Origin: UBA6168 sp041392505
GTDB taxonomy: Bacteria; Bacteroidota; Bacteroidia; Chitinophagales; Saprospiraceae
Assembly (NCBI GenBank): GCA_041392505.1
Contig: JAWKLX010000042.1
Span: 1 to 64,000 of the forward strand
DNA: 64,000 nucleotides
Direction of reading: 5' to 3'
Numbering within the stretch: the first letter of the stretch is position 1; every line of letters begins with the position of its first letter. This document shows, in pieces, positions 17,120-25,140 of this stretch. The position numbers and the translations under genes were made by a program. Under the pieces are notes generated by a model. That model saw nothing but the letters and a program-made list of their open reading frames with translations. It had not been told where the DNA came from and ran no database searches.

Positions 17120-18271
17120 ATGGAACTCAACATCAACCCGAAATATCCCGACATTGATTTCTTGCGGGAAAAGGCCCGGCGGAACATCCCCCGTTTTGCT
17201 TTCGAATACATGGACGGCGGCTGCAATTCGGAAGTCAACCTCCGCCGCAATACCTCCGACATCCGAGAAGTGCAGCTGAAACCGTATTATTTGCGGGACT
17301 ATGCGGGGATCTCCATGGAGACAGAATTGTTTGGGAAAAAATACAGTGCGCCCTTTGGCGTTGCGCCAATTGGACTCCAAGGGTTGATGTGGCCACGTGC
17401 TTCCGAGATTTTGGCGCAAGCCGCTTTCGAGCACAACATCCCTTACATTTTGAGTACTGTGGGTACGGCAAGCATAGAAAAAATAGCAGAGATCACCGAG
17501 GGCAATGCCTGGTTCCAACTCTATCACCCGACGGAAAATAAACTGCGGGATGATCTGATAAAAAGGTGCGCTGCAGCGGAACTTCCCGTCTTTGTGATTT
17601 TGAGCGATGTCCCAACCTTTGGTTACCGGGCGAAAGAAATCAAGAATGGCCTGGCCATCCCGCCCCGCATGACGCTGCGGAATATTTTGCAAATAATGGG
17701 TCGGCCCAATTGGGCGATCAGCACCTTGCTGGCCGGACAGCCAGAATTCAAAACCCTCAAGCCGTACCTCCCCGGCGGCATGAATTTGAAGCACCTTGGC
17801 CTGTTTATGAATAAAACTTTTACGGGCCGTTTGAACGAAGAAAAAATAAAACCCATCCGGGATCAATGGAAAGGCAAGCTCGTGCTGAAAGGTGTGGCCA
17901 GCGAAGAGGACGTGGAAAAAGCCATCGCGCTCGGCATCGACGGCATCATCGTTTCCAACCACGGCGGTAGACAGTTGGACGCCGGGGAATCAACGATCAA
18001 ACCACTCAGCCGGATTTCCCAAAAATACCAAGGGCAGATAAAAATCATGATGGACAGCGGTATCCGCACAGGGCCCGACATCGCCTGCTCGTTGGCGAGC
18101 GGGGCAGAGTTTACTTTTTTGGGCCGCTCGTTCATGTACGGGGTGTCGGCACTCGGCAAAGAGGGCGGCCACCACACTATTTCTATTTTGAAAAAACAAT
18201 TGCAGCAGGTGATGGAGCAGGTGTGTTGCGAACGGGTAGAAGACCTGCCTAAGCATAGAGTTTTAATTTAA
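17120..18271 (+). CDS. lldD: FMN-dependent alpha-hydroxy acid dehydrogenase, probable L-lactate dehydrogenase
   Basis: 383 residues from ATG 17120; the longer frame starting at 16949 overlaps the previous gene and reads through repeats, so it was rejected. TIM-barrel flavoenzyme blocks are clear: FAFEYMDGG near the N terminus, APIGLQGLMWP (FMN loop), LVLKGVASEEDVEKA (Lys), IIVSNHGGRQLDAG (active-site His and Arg) and IMMDSGIRTGPDIACSLASG (phosphate binding). It would oxidise L-lactate made by the aldolase/dehydrogenase fusion to pyruvate, passing electrons to the respiratory chain or oxygen. The related lactate oxidases cannot be excluded. It lies between two microrepeat blocks. Confidence 0.87.
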   Translation: MELNINPKYPDIDFLREKARRNIPRFAFEYMDGGCNSEVNLRRNTSDIREVQLKPYYLRDYAGISMETELFGKKYSAPFGVAPIGLQGLMWPRASEILAQAAFEHNIPYILSTVGTASIEKIAEITEGNAWFQLYHPTENKLRDDLIKRCAAAELPVFVILSDVPTFGYRAKEIKNGLAIPPRMTLRNILQIMGRPNWAISTLLAGQPEFKTLKPYLPGGMNLKHLGLFMNKTFTGRLNEEKIKPIRDQWKGKLVLKGVASEEDVEKAIALGIDGIIVSNHGGRQLDAGESTIKPLSRISQKYQGQIKIMMDSGIRTGPDIACSLASGAEFTFLGRSFMYGVSALGKEGGHHTISILKKQLQQVMEQVCCERVEDLPKHRVLI

Positions 18272-18272
18272 A

Positions 18273-18367
18273 CAATTTCGGATTTCGGAATTTCGGATTT
18301 CGGCACATTGCCCCTCCGAAATCCGAAACGTAAGTTCAACGAAGTTAAATCACATATCCGAAATCAA
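18273..18367. repeat. TTTCGG microrepeat hairpin before the permease
   Basis: Words CAATTTCGGATTTCGGAATT and TCGGATTTCGG are followed after CACATTGCCC by CTCCGAAATCCGAAAC and a last ATCCGAAATC near 18366, next to the permease ATG. Confidence 0.75.
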
Positions 18368-18371
18368 AACA

Positions 18372-19763
18372 ATGCAGGACGAAAAACAACTTTCACAAAC
18401 CGAAGAATTTGAACGCGAACCCGTTCCCGCATCCGCACAAAAAGATTGGAAAAGCTTTCTGGGCATGTACGCCGGAGAGCACGCAGCGGGGACCGAATTT
18501 GTCATCGGGCCGCTCTTCCTCACCGCGGGTGTAAGTGCGTTTGACCTCATCATTGGATTGCTTTTGGGCAACCTGTTGGCAGTACTTTGCTGGCGTTTTC
18601 TGACGGCTGAGATCGCGGTGAAAAACCGCCTTACCCTGTACTATCAGTTGGAAAAAATATGCGGCAAAAACCTCGTCGTATTTTACAACCTGGCCAACGG
18701 CATCCTCTTTTGCTTTCTCGCCGGGGCGATGATTACGGTTTCTGCCACTGCGGTTGGCATCCCGTTCGACATGGAGATGCCGAAGCTAACGGACACCATG
18801 CCGAACAGCACCACTTGGGTGGTGATTGTGTTGGTCATCGGCGCCTTGATTTCGCTGATTGCGGCGAGGGGGTACAACACCGTCGCCAAGGCTGCCAATT
18901 GGATGGCACCCGTCATCGTGCTTGGCTTTTTGGCCAGTGGCATTGTAGCGCTCGGTCAACTGGGTGTCGGCAGTTTCAGTGATTTTTGGAACATCTGGGG
19001 CGAAGGTAGCGAGCCCTTTCATGGGCAAATAAAATACACTTTCTGGCATGTCGTCATCTGGTCGTGGTTTTGCAATGCGGCCATGCACATCGGCATGTCC
19101 GACCTTTCCGTTTTCCGCTATGCCAAACGGGCAAGAGCCGGTTGGACAACGGCTGCCGGGATGTATGTCGGGCACTATATGGCATGGATTGCGGCGGCGC
19201 TGCTGTATGCCGTTTATTTAAAATCACCGGAAGCACAAGCAGTTTTGAGCAGTGGCGGAGCACCCACTGTTGCACCGGGACCATTGGCCTATAATGCCCT
19301 CGGATTTTTCGGCATCATCGTCGTGATCTTGGCCGGTTGGACGACGGCCAACCCGACCATCTACCGGGCAGGTTTGGCCTTTCAGGCGATCCTGCCCAAA
19401 ACGTCCACTTTTTGGGTGACGATCCTCGCCGGGACAGTGGCGACCATTGCTGGCTTGTTCCCGGCGTTTGCCATGAAATTGCTTGATTTTGTGGCGTTGT
19501 ATGGCTTCATTCTCGCACCCGTTGGGGCGATCATTGTCTTCGAACATTTCTTTGCCGAACAGTGGGGAGTGGTAAAAAATTATGCGGTAAAAGCAGGGAT
19601 CAGCTTCAATTTGGCAGTGTTGCTCGCTTGGGCAATTAGTTCGGTTGGCTTCTATTTCCTATCGGTTTCACAAGGTATTTTCCTGTCGTTCTTGACCCTG
19701 CCGGCCTGGCTGACTTGTGGGTTGCTGTTTATTGTATTCAGCAAATGGATGCAACAGGTGTGA
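18372..19763 (+). CDS. NCS1-like membrane permease (purine/cytosine permease family)
   Basis: 463 residues, about 12 membrane helices after a charged N terminus of about 30 residues. The early segment GMYAGEHAAGTEFVIGPLFL and the following GLLLGNLLAVLCWRF resemble helices 1-2 of nucleobase-cation-symporter-1 proteins, and WTTANPTIYRAGLAFQ the helix 8 region. The family moves nucleobases, allantoin or vitamins with H+ or Na+. In this operon, between lactate dehydrogenase and uronate isomerase, the cargo may instead be a sugar acid or lactate; that is a guess from position. No frameshift is seen. Confidence 0.7.
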   Translation: MQDEKQLSQTEEFEREPVPASAQKDWKSFLGMYAGEHAAGTEFVIGPLFLTAGVSAFDLIIGLLLGNLLAVLCWRFLTAEIAVKNRLTLYYQLEKICGKNLVVFYNLANGILFCFLAGAMITVSATAVGIPFDMEMPKLTDTMPNSTTWVVIVLVIGALISLIAARGYNTVAKAANWMAPVIVLGFLASGIVALGQLGVGSFSDFWNIWGEGSEPFHGQIKYTFWHVVIWSWFCNAAMHIGMSDLSVFRYAKRARAGWTTAAGMYVGHYMAWIAAALLYAVYLKSPEAQAVLSSGGAPTVAPGPLAYNALGFFGIIVVILAGWTTANPTIYRAGLAFQAILPKTSTFWVTILAGTVATIAGLFPAFAMKLLDFVALYGFILAPVGAIIVFEHFFAEQWGVVKNYAVKAGISFNLAVLLAWAISSVGFYFLSVSQGIFLSFLTLPAWLTCGLLFIVFSKWMQQV

Positions 19764-19799
19764 GGTAGGGTGTTTGCAATGATGGTGATTTTTTTAATG

Positions 19800-19911
19800 G
19801 CGCAAATTGAAAATTAATCATCTGCTGCTCCGCGTTACATAAGTAAATTTATGGCACAGCGAAATAAATGCAGCATGCAATAAATTTCTTCACATTTTCA
19901 TTTGCGCAAGT
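19800..19911. repeat. Imperfect inverted repeat upstream of uxaC
   Basis: GGCGCAAATTGAAAATTA at 19799-19816 pairs with CATTTTCATTTGCGCA near 19896-19911. The loop carries CTGCTGCTCCGCGTTA, a word also seen near 45590 and, inverted, near 59730. The gap 19764-20045 shows no further gene. Confidence 0.5.
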
Positions 19912-20045
19912 GAGCCGGAAAATACCCTTCGCTAGTGGCCGTTGGCAAATGTGAAATCCAGCAAGTTATTTGGTGATTTATGAATACCGGAAACTTGCAA
20001 AATGCCGGAACATTGCTCCCGGTTGTAAAACTCAAAATCCAAATT

Positions 20046-21470
20046 ATGCAATCGAACGAAACAGGCATCAAGCCATTCCTCAGCGACAATTTTTTGTTGG
20101 AAAACCGCACCGCCGAAATCCTCTACCACGAGTATGCGGCGAAGCAACCCATTATTGATTACCACAACCACCTGTCGCCCGATGAATTGGCGGGCGACAA
20201 ACAATTCGACAATATAACAGCGGTCTGGCTCAATGGCGACCACTATAAATGGCGGGCCATGCGGACCATGGGCATTGCGGAGCGGTTCATCACCGGCGAT
20301 GCGACGGATTTTGAAAAATTCCAAAAATGGGCGGAAGTGGTGCCGTTTACCATCCGCAACCCATTGTTCCAATGGACGCATTTGGAACTGAAAAGATATT
20401 TTGGGATCAATGATTTGCTCACGCCCAATTCTGCGGAAAGCATTTACCAACAATGCAGCGAGTTGTTGAATACCCAGGCATATAGTACCCGCAACTTGTT
20501 GCGGAAAATGAATGTCGAAACCGTTTGCTCGACGGACGACCCGGTGGATGACCTGCGCTACCACCAGCAAGTGAAAAAGGAGGGGATGGACATCCAACTG
20601 TTGCCTGCCTTCCGGCCGGACAAAGCTATTTTGATTGAAAAGGAAAGTTTCCAAAAATACATCCACCAGCTCGGCGAAGTGACCGGGACGGAGATCGTTT
20701 CCTTTGCGGATTTATTGAATGCCCTAAAAAGCAGGGCCGATTATTTCCATGAAAATGGTTGCCGTTTGTCCGACCATGGCTTGGAGCAGGTATATGCAGA
20801 GGATTTTAGTGATAAAGACGTGGATACGATTTTCAAAAAGCGGTTGCAAGTTGGTTTTGTGACCAACGAAGAAGCCCGGAAATTCATGTCCGCCATGCTC
20901 TATCACCTGGGTTGTATGTATGCGGAAAAAGGCTGGGTGCAGCAGTTTCATCTCGGTGCGCTCCGCAACAACAGTGTCCGCATGCTGCGCCAGCTTGGCC
21001 CCGATACTGGGTTCGACAGCATCGGTGACTGGGAACAGGCGGCGGCCTTGGCCAAATTCCTCAACCGCCTCGACACGGAGGACAAATTGGCGAAAACCAT
21101 CCTCTACAACCTCAACCCCCGCGACAACGAAGTGATGGCCACCATGATCGGAAATTTCAACGACGGATCGACCCGTGGCAAAATGCAGTTCGGTTCGGCC
21201 TGGTGGTTTCTCGACCAGAAAGACGGCATGGAAAAACAAATCAATGCCCTGTCGAACATGGGACTCCTCAGCTGCTTCATCGGCATGCTGACGGATAGCC
21301 GGAGCTTTTTGTCCTGCCCCCGGCATGAGTATTTCCGCAGGCTGCTCTGCAATTTGATCGGGCGGGATGTGCACAATGGGGAATTGCCGAATGATACGAA
21401 GTGGCTGGGCGGGATTGTGGAGGATATTTGCTATCGGAATGCGAAGAGGTATTTTGGGTTCAATGAGTGA
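20046..21470 (+). CDS. uxaC: Uronate (glucuronate/galacturonate) isomerase
   Basis: 474 residues from the ATG at 20046 (MQSNETGIKPFLSDNFLLEN), the usual family length; an upstream in-frame ATG at 19980 adds 22 unlike residues. The metal site IIDYHNHLSPDELAG (HxH) is near residue 35, FQWTHLELKRYFGI and VCSTDDPVDDLRYH are conserved blocks, and FNDGSTRGKMQFGSAWWFLD lies near the C-terminal end. It isomerises D-glucuronate to fructuronate or D-galacturonate to tagaturonate. The next two steps (UxuB/UxaB and UxuA/UxaA) are not in this window, while the later KDG kinase and KDPG aldolase follow directly. Confidence 0.93.
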   Translation: MQSNETGIKPFLSDNFLLENRTAEILYHEYAAKQPIIDYHNHLSPDELAGDKQFDNITAVWLNGDHYKWRAMRTMGIAERFITGDATDFEKFQKWAEVVPFTIRNPLFQWTHLELKRYFGINDLLTPNSAESIYQQCSELLNTQAYSTRNLLRKMNVETVCSTDDPVDDLRYHQQVKKEGMDIQLLPAFRPDKAILIEKESFQKYIHQLGEVTGTEIVSFADLLNALKSRADYFHENGCRLSDHGLEQVYAEDFSDKDVDTIFKKRLQVGFVTNEEARKFMSAMLYHLGCMYAEKGWVQQFHLGALRNNSVRMLRQLGPDTGFDSIGDWEQAAALAKFLNRLDTEDKLAKTILYNLNPRDNEVMATMIGNFNDGSTRGKMQFGSAWWFLDQKDGMEKQINALSNMGLLSCFIGMLTDSRSFLSCPRHEYFRRLLCNLIGRDVHNGELPNDTKWLGGIVEDICYRNAKRYFGFNE

Positions 21471-21570
21471 ATGAGGGAAGGACGGAATGAGAGAATTTTT
21501 ACCGCCGTTCCCCTAACATTCACTCATTCCAAATTCATTCATTCATTCATTCATTGAATAATACAACTAC
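21471..21570. repeat. GAATGA microrepeats upstream of second four-helix-bundle gene
   Basis: Words GAGTGAATGAGGGAAGGACG and GAATGAGAGAAT after the uxaC stop are followed by the inverted words CATTCACTCATTCC and four or five ATTC units before the next ATG: arm, loop, inverted arm. Confidence 0.75.
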
Positions 21571-21571
21571 T

Positions 21572-21955
21572 ATGAGCCAATTTTCCAGAGAAGACAAAGA
21601 GGATTTTATAAAAAAAATGAAAGACAGGACAAAGAAGTTTGCCATTGATGTCATTCATTTTTGCGATACGTTGCCACCAACGCAGGCTTCCCGAACAATT
21701 TCATTTCAGTTGATAAAATCTGCAACTTCAACTGGGGCAAATTATAGAGCTGCATGTAGGGGGCGATCAAAAGCCGAATTTTTTGCAAAAATCAGCATAA
21801 CAGTCGAAGAAGCAGATGAGAGTGAATATTGGCTGGAAGTAATTGAAGGTTCAAATATCAAATGCGACCACATTGAGCTAAAGCGACTGCTAAACGAAAT
21901 TGAAGAAATAATAAAAATAATTTCTACTGCCCGTAAAAACAGCGGTTTGAAATAG
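21572..21955 (+). CDS. Four-helix-bundle protein (S23/IVS family)
   Basis: 127 residues from ATG 21572; a TTG at 21554 in frame is part of the repeat and less likely. Family pattern: KFAIDVIHFCDTLPPTQASR, then ISFQLIKSATSTGANYRAAC and FAKISITVEEADESEYWLEV. It is clearly homologous to the 16699-17055 product (shared ANYRAACRxxSxAxF core) and lies in the same position relative to repeats. It sits between uronate isomerase and KDG kinase. Nucleic-acid binding is known for relatives; the role here is unknown. Confidence 0.85.
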   Translation: MSQFSREDKEDFIKKMKDRTKKFAIDVIHFCDTLPPTQASRTISFQLIKSATSTGANYRAACRGRSKAEFFAKISITVEEADESEYWLEVIEGSNIKCDHIELKRLLNEIEEIIKIISTARKNSGLK

Positions 21956-21960
21956 CTCGA

Positions 21961-22015
21961 ATTCATTCATTCATTCATTCATTCAAAATTCACTCATTCA
22001 CTCATTCACTCATTG
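21961..22015. repeat. Inverted-arm GAATGA repeats closing the second cassette
   Basis: Six ATTC-type units and then three CACTCATT units fill the space between the four-helix-bundle stop and the KDG kinase ATG. Only the complement arm is present here. Confidence 0.75.
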
Positions 22016-22018
22016 TTT

Positions 22019-23049
22019 ATGAAGATCGTAACCTTCGGTGAAATCATGTTGAGGTTAACGCCTCCCATTTTCAGCGCTTCAGCCAAGCAGGCCAATTTGA
22101 TGTGGTGTATGGCGGCGGCGGTAACGTCGCTGTGTCGCTGGCCAATTTTGGCTTGCCCACAGAATTCGTGACCCGCCTGCCCGACAACGACCTCGGCGAC
22201 TGCGCCCTCATGGAAATGCGCAAACGCAATGTCGGCACCAGCTTCGTTGCTCGAGGTGGTGAACGGTTGGGCATTTATTTTTTGGAAATGGGGGCCGTGA
22301 GCCGCGGCAGCAAGGTTGTATATGATCGGGCGCACAGTGGGATGGCCAGCATCCAAGCGGGCATGGTCGATTGGGAAGAAGTTTTCAAAGATGCGACTTG
22401 GTTCCATTGGACGGGCATCACCCCTGCCATTTCGCAAGGCGCAGCGGATGCATGCCTCGAAGCCATCCAAACCGCCAACCGCATGGGCGTCACTGTTTCC
22501 ACCGATCTCAATTACCGCAAAAATTTGTGGCAGTACGGCAAAAAACCGGGCGACATCATGCCTGCGCTCGTGCAGGGTTGCGATATCATTTTGGGAAATG
22601 AGGAAGATGCCGAAAAGCACTTCGGCCTCCATCCCGAAGGAGTAGACGTAACGCACGGTGGCTCGGTCGACGCACAGGCTTATCTGTCTGTGTTGAAACA
22701 ATTGATGGACATGTTTCCCCGGGCGAAAAAAGTGATCACGACTTTACGGGGCAGCATCAATGCATCGCACAACACGTGGTCGGGCGTGCTGTACGACGGC
22801 AGCACCTTATACGAAGCGCCAACCTATCAGATCACCCACATCGTGGATCGGGTCGGTGGTGGCGACAGTTTCATGGGCGGTCTCATCTATGGTCTCCTTA
22901 CATGGCCGAACGACGACCAAAAGGCATTGGATTTCGCTGTGGCGGCTTCCTGTTTGAAACATACAATTTATGGCGATGCGAACCTAGTAACCGTTAAAGA
23001 AGTGGAAACGCTGATGAAGGGAGATGCCAGCGGAAGGGTATCTAGATAA
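22019..23049 (+). CDS. kdgK: 2-keto-3-deoxygluconate kinase (PfkB family), frameshifted near the N terminus
   Basis: The ATG at 22019 gives MKIVTFGEIMLRLTPP, the PfkB start. The frame then fails at CCTCCCATTTT (about 22061-22070); restoring one C gives HFQRFSQAGQFDVVYGGGGN and continuous family sequence to the stop at 23049, about 343 residues in all. The ATP-site motif DRVGGGDSFMGGLIYG near the C terminus holds the catalytic Asp. The enzyme phosphorylates KDG to KDPG in the uronate branch. The lost base lies in a C-run, so a sequencing error is more likely than a pseudogene. Confidence 0.82.
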
Positions 23050-23130
23050 TTGAAAATGGAGAATTGAAAATTGAAAATGCTTTTATGACGTAAATAATTT
23101 TCAATTTTCAATTAATCAATTAATAAAAAC
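23050..23130. repeat. GAAAATTG microrepeat hairpin before the third four-helix-bundle gene
   Basis: TTGAAAATGGAGAATTGAAA and ATTGAAAATGC are followed, after TTTTATGACGTAAATA, by ATTTTCAATTTTCAATT and ATCAATTAAT. Same architecture as the other two cassettes but with a different repeat word. Confidence 0.75.
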
Positions 23131-23135
23131 GCTAC

Positions 23136-23498
23136 ATGAAGGAAAATGTGATTAAAAACAAATCATTTGCTTTTGGCAAACGCATTGTTCAGATGTGTGC
23201 TTATTTGGAGGAAAATAAAAAGGAATATATTCTTTCCAAACAATTAAAGAAGTGGGACGTATGGTGCATTAGTAAGAGAAGCGGAACATGCAGAAAGCCA
23301 GAAAAGATTTTATCCATAAAATGAGCATCGCCTTAAAGGGCCAATGATCAGAGTATTGGATACAAATGGTAAAAAGAAGGGAATTATGTTCTGCAAAATG
23401 AATTCAGATCAATATGGAGCGATTGCAATGAGATTATTAAAATTTTAGTAGCCATCATAAAATCCTCAAAAGGGGATAAAGGCGAAGAAACCAAATAA
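23136..23498 (+). pseudogene. Four-helix-bundle protein gene with several frameshifts
   Basis: Starting MKENVIKNKSFAFGKRIVQM, it continues CAYLEENKKEYILSKQL in frame, then breaks. Family sequence resumes in other frames: GALVREAEHAESQK, KDFIHKMSIALK, EYWIQMVK and KEGNYVLQNEFRSIWSDCN, ending GDKGEETK with TAA at 23496. At least four single-base changes are needed to rebuild it. This subgroup (RSGTSIGALVREA type) differs from the other two four-helix proteins here. Either decayed or a poorly sequenced stretch; the adjacent eda gene shows the same damage. Confidence 0.75.
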
Positions 23499-23531
23499 TT
23501 CTCCATTCTCAATTCTCCATTTTCAATTATT
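23496..23531. repeat. Inverted-arm GAAAATTG repeats closing the third cassette
   Basis: AATTCTCCATTCTCAATTC followed by TCCATTTTCAATTATT lies directly before the KDPG aldolase ATG, complementing the words at 23050-23075. Confidence 0.7.
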
Positions 23532-23534
23532 TAT

Positions 23535-24202
23535 ATGGCTCGATTTACAAGAATTCAAGTGGTTCAAAAGATGGCCGAACAGGGCATGGTGCTTTTTTAC
23601 CACGCCGATGTAGGCTGGGCAAAAAGGTGCTGACTGCTTGCTATAAGGGAGGGGCACGATTGCTGGGTTTACCAGCCAGGGCGATTTTGCCCATGAGGTA
23701 TTCGGCGAACTGAACAAGTTTTGTACAAGAATTGCCCGAAATGATGATGGGCGTTGGCCTCCGTAACCGATGCGGCCTCCCGCCAGTTTGTACATGCAGT
23801 TGATACAATTTCATCGTCACACCCGTATTGCGGGAGGACATAGCCATCGTCTGCAACCGTCGCAAGGTGCTGTGGTCGCCAGGGTGTGGTTCGCTCACGG
23901 AAATATGCGGCGGAGGAACTGGGCTGCGAAATCGTAAAGCTGTTTCACGGCGGTACGTACGGAGAGCTGGAAACTTTGTAAAAAACATTTTAGGCCCTCA
24001 ACCTTGGACGAGCATTATGCCAACGGGCGGCGTTTCTCCGACGGAGGAAAATTTGAGAGGATGGTTCAATGCAGGTGTAACCTGCGTGGGTATGGGCTCG
24101 CAAATGATCTCTTCCGATATTTTAAAAAGCGGGGATTTTGCGGTGTTGGAAAACAGAATAAAAGAGACGTTGGAATTGATAAAGGAACTAATGAGAGAAT
24201 GA
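23535..24202 (+). pseudogene. eda: KDPG/KHG aldolase with multiple frameshifts
   Basis: Starts MARFTRIQVVQKMAEQGMV. Recognisable aldolase pieces follow in changing frames: VLTACYKGGARLL, REDIAIVCNRRKVLWSPGCG, then KNILGPQPWTSIMPTGGVSP and FNAGVTCVGMGSQMISSDIL to the stop at 24200-24202. The order and spacing match a complete enzyme of about 220 residues that splits KDPG into pyruvate and glyceraldehyde-3-phosphate, the last step of the uronate branch. Numerous small indels, mostly single-base, are required, far denser than elsewhere in the window. Sequencing error over a poor stretch is the preferred explanation, with true decay as the alternative. Confidence 0.8.
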
Positions 24203-24235
24203 GGAAATATTTAATCCGTTCGGAGCCTTTGCAAT

Positions 24236-24355
24236 TTTTTTTTGAAACACATCGAAACATAGGCCACATAGTTTTTTTTTTCACCAAAGGCGAAAACAGC
24301 CTGCCTTCGGCAGGCAACCTATGTGCACTGATGTGCCTATGTGTTTCAAAAAAAC
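24236..24355. repeat. ACACATAGG inverted repeat with inner hairpin
   Basis: TTTTTTTGAAACACATCG and AAACATAGGCCACATAG on the left pair with words that read, on the complement, TTTTTTTGAAACACATAGG and CACATAGG at 24319-24355. In the middle CCTGCC-TTC-GGCAGG (24300-24314) is a compact hairpin that could end the catabolic transcript. Confidence 0.65.
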
Positions 24356-24424
24356 GCTCTGTGTTTTCATTCCACAAGATTTGTCTAAGAACTGCTTCTC
24401 TTTTAAACCACAAGAAAAACGAAT

Positions 24425-24470
24425 CTTAAGCAAACCCTAAGAATACTCTCCGCTGCTTTCGATATTTTTG
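24425..24470 (+). promoter_or_regulatory. Promoter of the two-component operon with CTTAAG boxes
   Basis: CTTAAG (24425-24430), five bases, CCTAAG (24436-24441), then the -7 element TATTTTTG at 24463-24470. The boxes start 38 and 27 bases before the -7 box, nearly the same as at the pump promoter (39 and 28). The YTTAAG-N5-YTTAAG pattern is that of PmrA/BasR-type OmpR-family sites. The start codon at 24475 lies only four bases after the -7 box, so the mRNA is probably leaderless or nearly so. Confidence 0.7.
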
Positions 24471-24474
24471 CCTC

Positions 24475-25140
24475 ATGAGAATTTTAGTTATTGAAGACGA
24501 ACCTGGCATCGCCAATTTTATCAAACAGGGATTGGAGGAAGAATCCTATGCGGTGGATACGGCCAACGATGGCATCACAGGGTTGGATTGGGCGCTGTCC
24601 AATGGGTACGACTTATTGCTGGTGGATTGGATGTTGCCGGGGCGGACAGGGATAGAAATTTGCCAACAGTTCAGAAAGGAAAATGTAAGTACGCCGATCA
24701 TATTTTTAACGGCTAAAGATACCGTGCAGGATACCGTTCAGGGTTTGCAGGCCGGTGCCAACGACTACATCAAAAAGCCGTTTCATTTTGAAGAATTACT
24801 GGAACGCATCAAAGTGCAGTTGCGGCCAAAGAGCGGGGAGCACGAAAGGTTTACCTTGGGGAACATCGTGCTGGATGTGGCCGCTCACCAGGTTTGGAAA
24901 GGCGGGGAGGAAGTGCAACTGACCCAAAAGGAATTTGCGCTGCTTGAGTTTTTGATCCGCAACAAAGGGAAAGTATGCCGCCGCACCCGCATCATTGAAA
25001 GTGTTTGGGATATTCATTTCGATTATGATACCGGGATTATTGATGTTTACATCAATGCGATCCGCAAAAAGCTGCACTTGGACAAAGAAGAAGACTATAT
25101 CCAAACCATCCGGGGCGTCGGTTACATCGCAAAAGATTAA
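24475..25140 (+). CDS. OmpR-family response regulator (CusR/CopR-like)
   Basis: 221 residues. Receiver domain: acidic pair IEDEPG, phosphoacceptor Asp in LLLVDWMLPGRTG (about residue 51), FLTAKD and the Lys in YIKKPF. The C-terminal winged helix has VQLTQKEFALLEFLIRN, DVYINAIRKKL and IQTIRGVGYI. It should be phosphorylated by the kinase encoded immediately downstream and regulate the metal-efflux genes that follow. Its own promoter and the czcA promoter share CTTAAG-N5 boxes, supporting autoregulation and direct control of the pump. Metal specificity (Cu, Ag, Co, Zn) is not readable. Confidence 0.93.
   Translation: MRILVIEDEPGIANFIKQGLEEESYAVDTANDGITGLDWALSNGYDLLLVDWMLPGRTGIEICQQFRKENVSTPIIFLTAKDTVQDTVQGLQAGANDYIKKPFHFEELLERIKVQLRPKSGEHERFTLGNIVLDVAAHQVWKGGEEVQLTQKEFALLEFLIRNKGKVCRRTRIIESVWDIHFDYDTGIIDVYINAIRKKLHLDKEEDYIQTIRGVGYIAKD

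Noticed and set aside
21471..22015. Short tandem ATTC/GAATGA repeats as a possible CRISPR array
   Set aside because: Units are only 4-8 bases, contiguous, without spacers, and no cas genes are present.
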